This document shows, in pieces, positions 60,761 to 64,000 of a stretch of DNA of 64,000 bases. How positions within the stretch are numbered: position 1 is the stretch's first letter; each line of letters opens with the position of its first letter. The notes beneath the pieces are model-generated. The model was given only the letters and a program-made list of their open reading frames with translations. It did no database searches and was not told where the DNA came from. The stretch is from the NCBI RefSeq assembly GCF_963662255.1, contig NC_085049.1:66387158-66451157 (forward strand), in the 5' to 3' direction. A program made the translations under genes and the position numbers. This DNA is from Cinclus cinclus (Eukaryota > Chordata > Aves > Passeriformes > Cinclidae).

Positions 60761-61699
60761 CACGGGGGGCGGGTCCTGATATCGCTGCTGGGCGATGCGG
60801 CCGTGGCTTGCACCCAGAGGGGGCGTGGCCTCAGCGCGCGACGCGGAGCGCGGTGTGGGCGTGACCTGAAGAAACGACCGTGTTCCCGGGGGCGTGACCA
60901 TCGATGTGGTGTGGGCGTGGTCAAGGGATGGGGCGTGGCTCAGAACGGCGGCGACAGGCGCCTGTCCGTCCGTGTATCCCCTGAAGTGTCTCCCCCCCCC
61001 CCCCCCCCCGTCCCCTCCGTGTCCCCCATGTCCTCCGCGTGCTCCTCCCCGTCCCCTGTGTCTCCCCCGTGGCCCCTCCGTGGCCCGCGAGGGGGTATCA
61101 CTGCCAGCCTGCAGCGGGGACCCGGGCAGAGTGGTGACACCGAGCAGTGTCACCGCCCGGGGGCAGCAGTGTCGCTCCCCCTCCCGTGCTGTCTCCGCGG
61201 CGGTCGCTGTCCACCCCCTGCAGCCCCTCTCCAAGGAGGTGTCCCCCTGCGGGAAGAGCCTGGGGGTGCATCCCGGTGTTCCAAACCCGCCGGATAACGA
61301 TGGGGAAGAGCTGGAGAGCCCTCAGGTCCGTCCGAGCCACCCCTGCTAGTGCCATCTCAGCCGGGCCCTGTCCCCGCTGTCCCCTGCAGGTGCTGGCGGT
61401 GCTCCTGGTGTGGCCGGAATCGCCCAAAACCGCCGGGATAAATAAAATTACAACGGCGCCGTTTTGGTATTAACGAGTCCAGCACTGCTCCAACTGTCCT
61501 TGGCCAGGGGTTGTGGCCAACAAAATTCTGACCTCCACAGAGACCCTGGGACAAAACTTTGTCACCTGTTTGTGCAGTCTGAGCAGACAAAGAAATGAAT
61601 GTTCGTTTGTTCTTGTTCGTTGGTTCGTTGGAATTACATAAAAATAACATTAATTACGATTTTGTCTTCTATTGGTTACTGAATTCTTCCTTGGGCAGG
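60761..61699. other. CpG-rich sequence on the far side of the GCC1 promoter
   Basis: This is GC-rich DNA with repeated gggcgtgg(c/t) boxes to about 60940 and an 18-base C run at 60992-61009, followed by weakly coding-like plus-strand frames. AATAAA is at 61441-61446, shortly after a possible acceptor (cccctgcag, 61381-61389). I recognise no protein; a short divergent non-coding transcript is possible but unproven. Confidence 0.35.
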
Positions 61700-62150
61700 A
61701 ACATCTCCCATTGTCCCAGGTGCTCCCAGCCCCAGTGTCCAGCCTGGCCTTGGGCACTGACAGGGATCCAGGGGCAGCCACAGCTGCTCTGGCAATTTCA
61801 GCCCAAAATCCCATCCATCCCTGCCCTCTGGCAGTGGAAGCCATTCCCTGTGTCCTGTCCCTCCATGCTTTGTCCCCAGTCCCTCTGCAGCTCTCCTGGA
61901 GCCCCTTCAGGCCATGGCAGGGGCTCTGAGCTCTCCCTGGATCCTTCTCCTTTCCAGGTGAGCACTCCCAGCTCTCCCAGCCTGGATCCCTAGGAACTGA
62001 GGGGCTCCAGCCCTGGGAGCAGCTCTGGAGTCTCCTCTGGACTCTTCAGCAGCTCCAGGTTCTGCTGGGTCAGATCCAGCCCTCACCCCTAGCACCCCCA
62101 AATCCTTCTGCCAGGGCTGCTCCAGCTGCTTATGTCAGCCTGGTGTCAGG
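61700..62150 (-). mobile_element. CR1 3' fragment, 450 bp
   Basis: The tip is lost (starts gaacatctcccattgtcccaggtgc). It extends through ccctcacccctagcacccccaaatccttctgcc to ggtgtcagg. Confidence 0.8.
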
Positions 62151-62357
62151 TGGGTCTCACCCAGTGTTGGTGCCCTGGAGCTGCCCCCCGACCATTCCAG
62201 ATCTCTGCAACACCGAGCTGCCCCTCCCTGCCCTGCCCGCACCTGGAACCAGCCCCTCTGTGACATCACCCCAGCCTGGTGACACCGTGACACCTCTAGG
62301 GCCGTGGGCACCAGAGGTGACACTTCTGTTCTGCCTCTGCTACCTTCGCTGGCACTG

Positions 62358-63740
62358 ATGGCTTTGCTGTGGCTGCTCGTCCTGCTGGCCCTGGCCTGTC
62401 CCGTGGGGGCCACCTGGGACACCTGCAGGTCAGTGTCCCCGGGGGGCTCAGGGACACTTGGGGGGTTCCTTGGCAGAACTGGGGGGACAAATGCCCCTTG
62501 GGGTTCTCTGGATCTGCTGTCTCTGAGCAGGGCAGTGATGGCTTTGTGCTTCCAGAGGCACCTGCGGGCTCCGGCCCATGGCTTCTGACCACAGCTCTGC
62601 TGCTGGCACGTCCCATGCTGTGGGTGGCACCAGTGCCCAGGCAGGGGTCTGGCCCGGCATCATCAGCATCCAAGCCACCTGGGAGAACGGCACGTGGCAC
62701 ATGTGCACAGGTGTCCTCCTCAGCTCCCAGTGGGTTCTCACAGTTGCACACTGCTTTGCCAGGGCCAGGTAAGAGACAGCAGGGACAGAGATGTTCCCAG
62801 AGCATGGGCAGGTGCCCAGGTCACAGCACCACGTGCCTGGGAAATGCTGGGCTGCTGCAGCCCATGGCTCTGCTCCCTGTCACCCCTCTCTCCATCTGTT
62901 CCCCAGACATGTCTCCATGTGGGAGGTGGTGATGGGGGCTACAGATCTGACTCACCTGGGCCCTGAGGCTGAGGTCAGACACATCCAGAGGCTCCTGGTG
63001 CACCAGCACTACGTGCCTGCCACGGCCAGGAACGACATCGCCCTGCTGGAGCTGGACCAGCCCGTGGAATGCAGTGACTACATCCAGCTGGGCTGTGTGC
63101 CTGACGCCTCGCTCAGGGTCTCAGAGCTGAAATCCTGCTACATCGCCGGCTGGAACTTTGCCAGAGGCGAGTTCCTGAACAGGATGTGCGCTCTGAGGGG
63201 AGCTGGACACCCCAGGGGCATAGGCTGGGCACCCCGGGGACACGGGCTGGGTATCCTGGGGACATGGATTGGGCACCCTGGGAACATGGGCTGGGCACCT
63301 CAGGGGCATGGGCTGGGCACAGACGGAATCCAGCTCAGAGCAGCCTGGACTGTGGGAAGTCTGCCAAGTCCCGCCAAGACAGGACATGAAACGGGATGAG
63401 CTGTAAGGTCCCTTCTCACCCAAACAATTCCTACTGGCCCTGGGAAGTCTCTGGAGAGATGGGTCTGGCCCCTTCCCCTGAGCCAACAACAGGAACACAG
63501 CTAGACAATGTCATTCTGGAGGAAAAGCCAGGCCCGAGGAAGGGGAAGGGATGGGTACTGAGCTGCTGGGGGCTCATTCCCCCTGTGCCCACAGCTCAGG
63601 GAACAGGCATGGCACTACAGGAGGCCAAGGTCCACCTCATGGACACAGAGCTCTGCAACAGCAGCCGGTGGTATGCAGGGGCTGTTCATGCTGACAACCT
63701 GTGTGCTGGGTACCCACAGGGCGGCATTGACACCTGCCAG
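62358..63740 (+). CDS. Acrosin-like trypsin-family serine protease, incomplete and possibly degenerate
   Basis: Exons 62358-62428, 62556-62768, 62907-63166 and 63595-63740 join in frame to 230 residues. A signal peptide ([18 protein letters not shown]) precedes a short Cys-containing light chain ([10 protein letters not shown]). The protease domain follows: [18 protein letters not shown], catalytic His in WVLTVAHCF, catalytic Asp in [11 protein letters not shown], and [12 protein letters not shown] just before the expected catalytic-Ser exon. The intron after exon 3 uses a GC donor (AGAG|gcgagt). The residue before the new N-terminus is His-Ala (SHAVGG) instead of the basic Arg/Lys usually cleaved, and the usual WPW is WPG. 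No GDSGGP exon is visible before the window ends, so the gene is truncated here, uses a later exon, or has lost activity. An acrosin gene also lies in human 22q13.33. Confidence 0.65.
63206..63320. repeat. Minisatellite in acrosin-like intron 3, period about 22 bp
   Basis: About five copies of a unit like gggctgggcaccccggggacatg, shortly downstream of the GC splice donor. Confidence 0.85.
63395..63430 (+). mobile_element. CR1 terminal tip in acrosin-like intron 3
   Basis: Only gatgagctgtaaggtcccttctcacccaaacaattcc remains. Confidence 0.5.
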
Positions 63741-64000
63741 GTAAGAGCATGTGATGAGATCCTCAGCCCCCAACAGCACAGGGACCCCCTCATCCCCCAC
63801 ACACAGCCTGACCTGTCCTGGGTCTGCCCTTCCCTCCCCCACCCACAGGTCCCTGTCCTACCTCTCCTTGTCCCCAAGGCCACAAAGCCCATCTAGTGCC
63901 CCCAGCAGACTCAAAGTGTGGATGTGACTCTGGAACATCTGTCCTCTGCACATCTGGGATCCATGTGCAGAGATGGGAGAATCCCCGAGCTGCTCCCAGC
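63741..64000 (+). other. Sequence after the last acrosin-like exon
   Basis: A consensus donor gtaagagc follows exon 4. An acceptor at ccacccacag (63840-63849) would give only a short VPVLPLLVPKATKPI tail before a stop. Around 63920-63955, tgtgactctggaacatctgtcctctgc loosely resembles a decayed serine-active-site exon but lacks an acceptor immediately before it and breaks the motif. Confidence 0.3.

Noticed and set aside
63850..63896. Fifth acrosin-like exon ending VPVLPLLVPKATKPI
   Set aside because: There is an acceptor, but the peptide lacks the active-site serine motif and resembles no acrosin C-terminus, so it is not included in the coding model.

Overview
The window looks like avian nuclear DNA, most likely from a songbird. 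It has short vertebrate-type exons with GT-AG introns, CpG-island promoters and GC-rich introns. About 50 short fragments of CR1 non-LTR retrotransposons carry the typical 3' tip (…CCAAACCATTCC(A/T)GGATTC…). No Alu, L1 or other mammalian repeats were seen. The protein identities rest on sequence I recognise; the bird assignment is inferred from the repeats.

Layout, left to right. Positions 1-28.9 kb hold the 5' part of PPP6R2 on the minus strand. Its first coding exon is at 2802-3028, and a predicted untranslated exon 1 sits in a CpG island near 28.8-28.9 kb. The ~25.7 kb intron between them is mostly CR1 debris and simple repeats. A 4-5 kb gene-free spacer follows. DENND6B lies head to head on the plus strand (34,253-49,307); all 20 coding exons can be joined in frame to a 572-residue protein. 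Next comes a compact 12-exon minus-strand gene for a 334-residue seven-transmembrane protein (51,455-54,518), probably of the TMEM116 family. Then comes GCC1 on the minus strand (57,283-60,068; two coding exons, 741 residues), with an untranslated first exon and promoter near 60.65-60.7 kb. At the right edge an acrosin-like serine protease on the plus strand (62,358-63,740 and possibly beyond) is incomplete and looks partly degenerate.

How the genes relate. They are independent housekeeping or trafficking genes, not a pathway. PPP6R2 targets protein phosphatase 6, DENND6B is a DENN-domain Rab exchange factor, and GCC1 is a trans-Golgi golgin. The PPP6R2/DENND6B divergent pair and a nearby acrosin gene match human 22q13.33, whereas human GCC1 is on 7q32, so the window spans an ancient synteny junction.

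No prokaryotic system, CRISPR array, tRNA or rRNA gene was seen. The many long open frames outside these genes lie in CR1 copies, G-rich tandem arrays or intron read-through and are not proposed as genes. The most notable points are a 45-bp in-frame duplication carrying a second splice donor in the seven-transmembrane gene, a GC-AG intron and missing catalytic exon in the acrosin-like gene, two CTCF-like motifs at the DENND6B start, G-rich sense-strand arrays in first introns, and a possible solo LTR in DENND6B intron 5.
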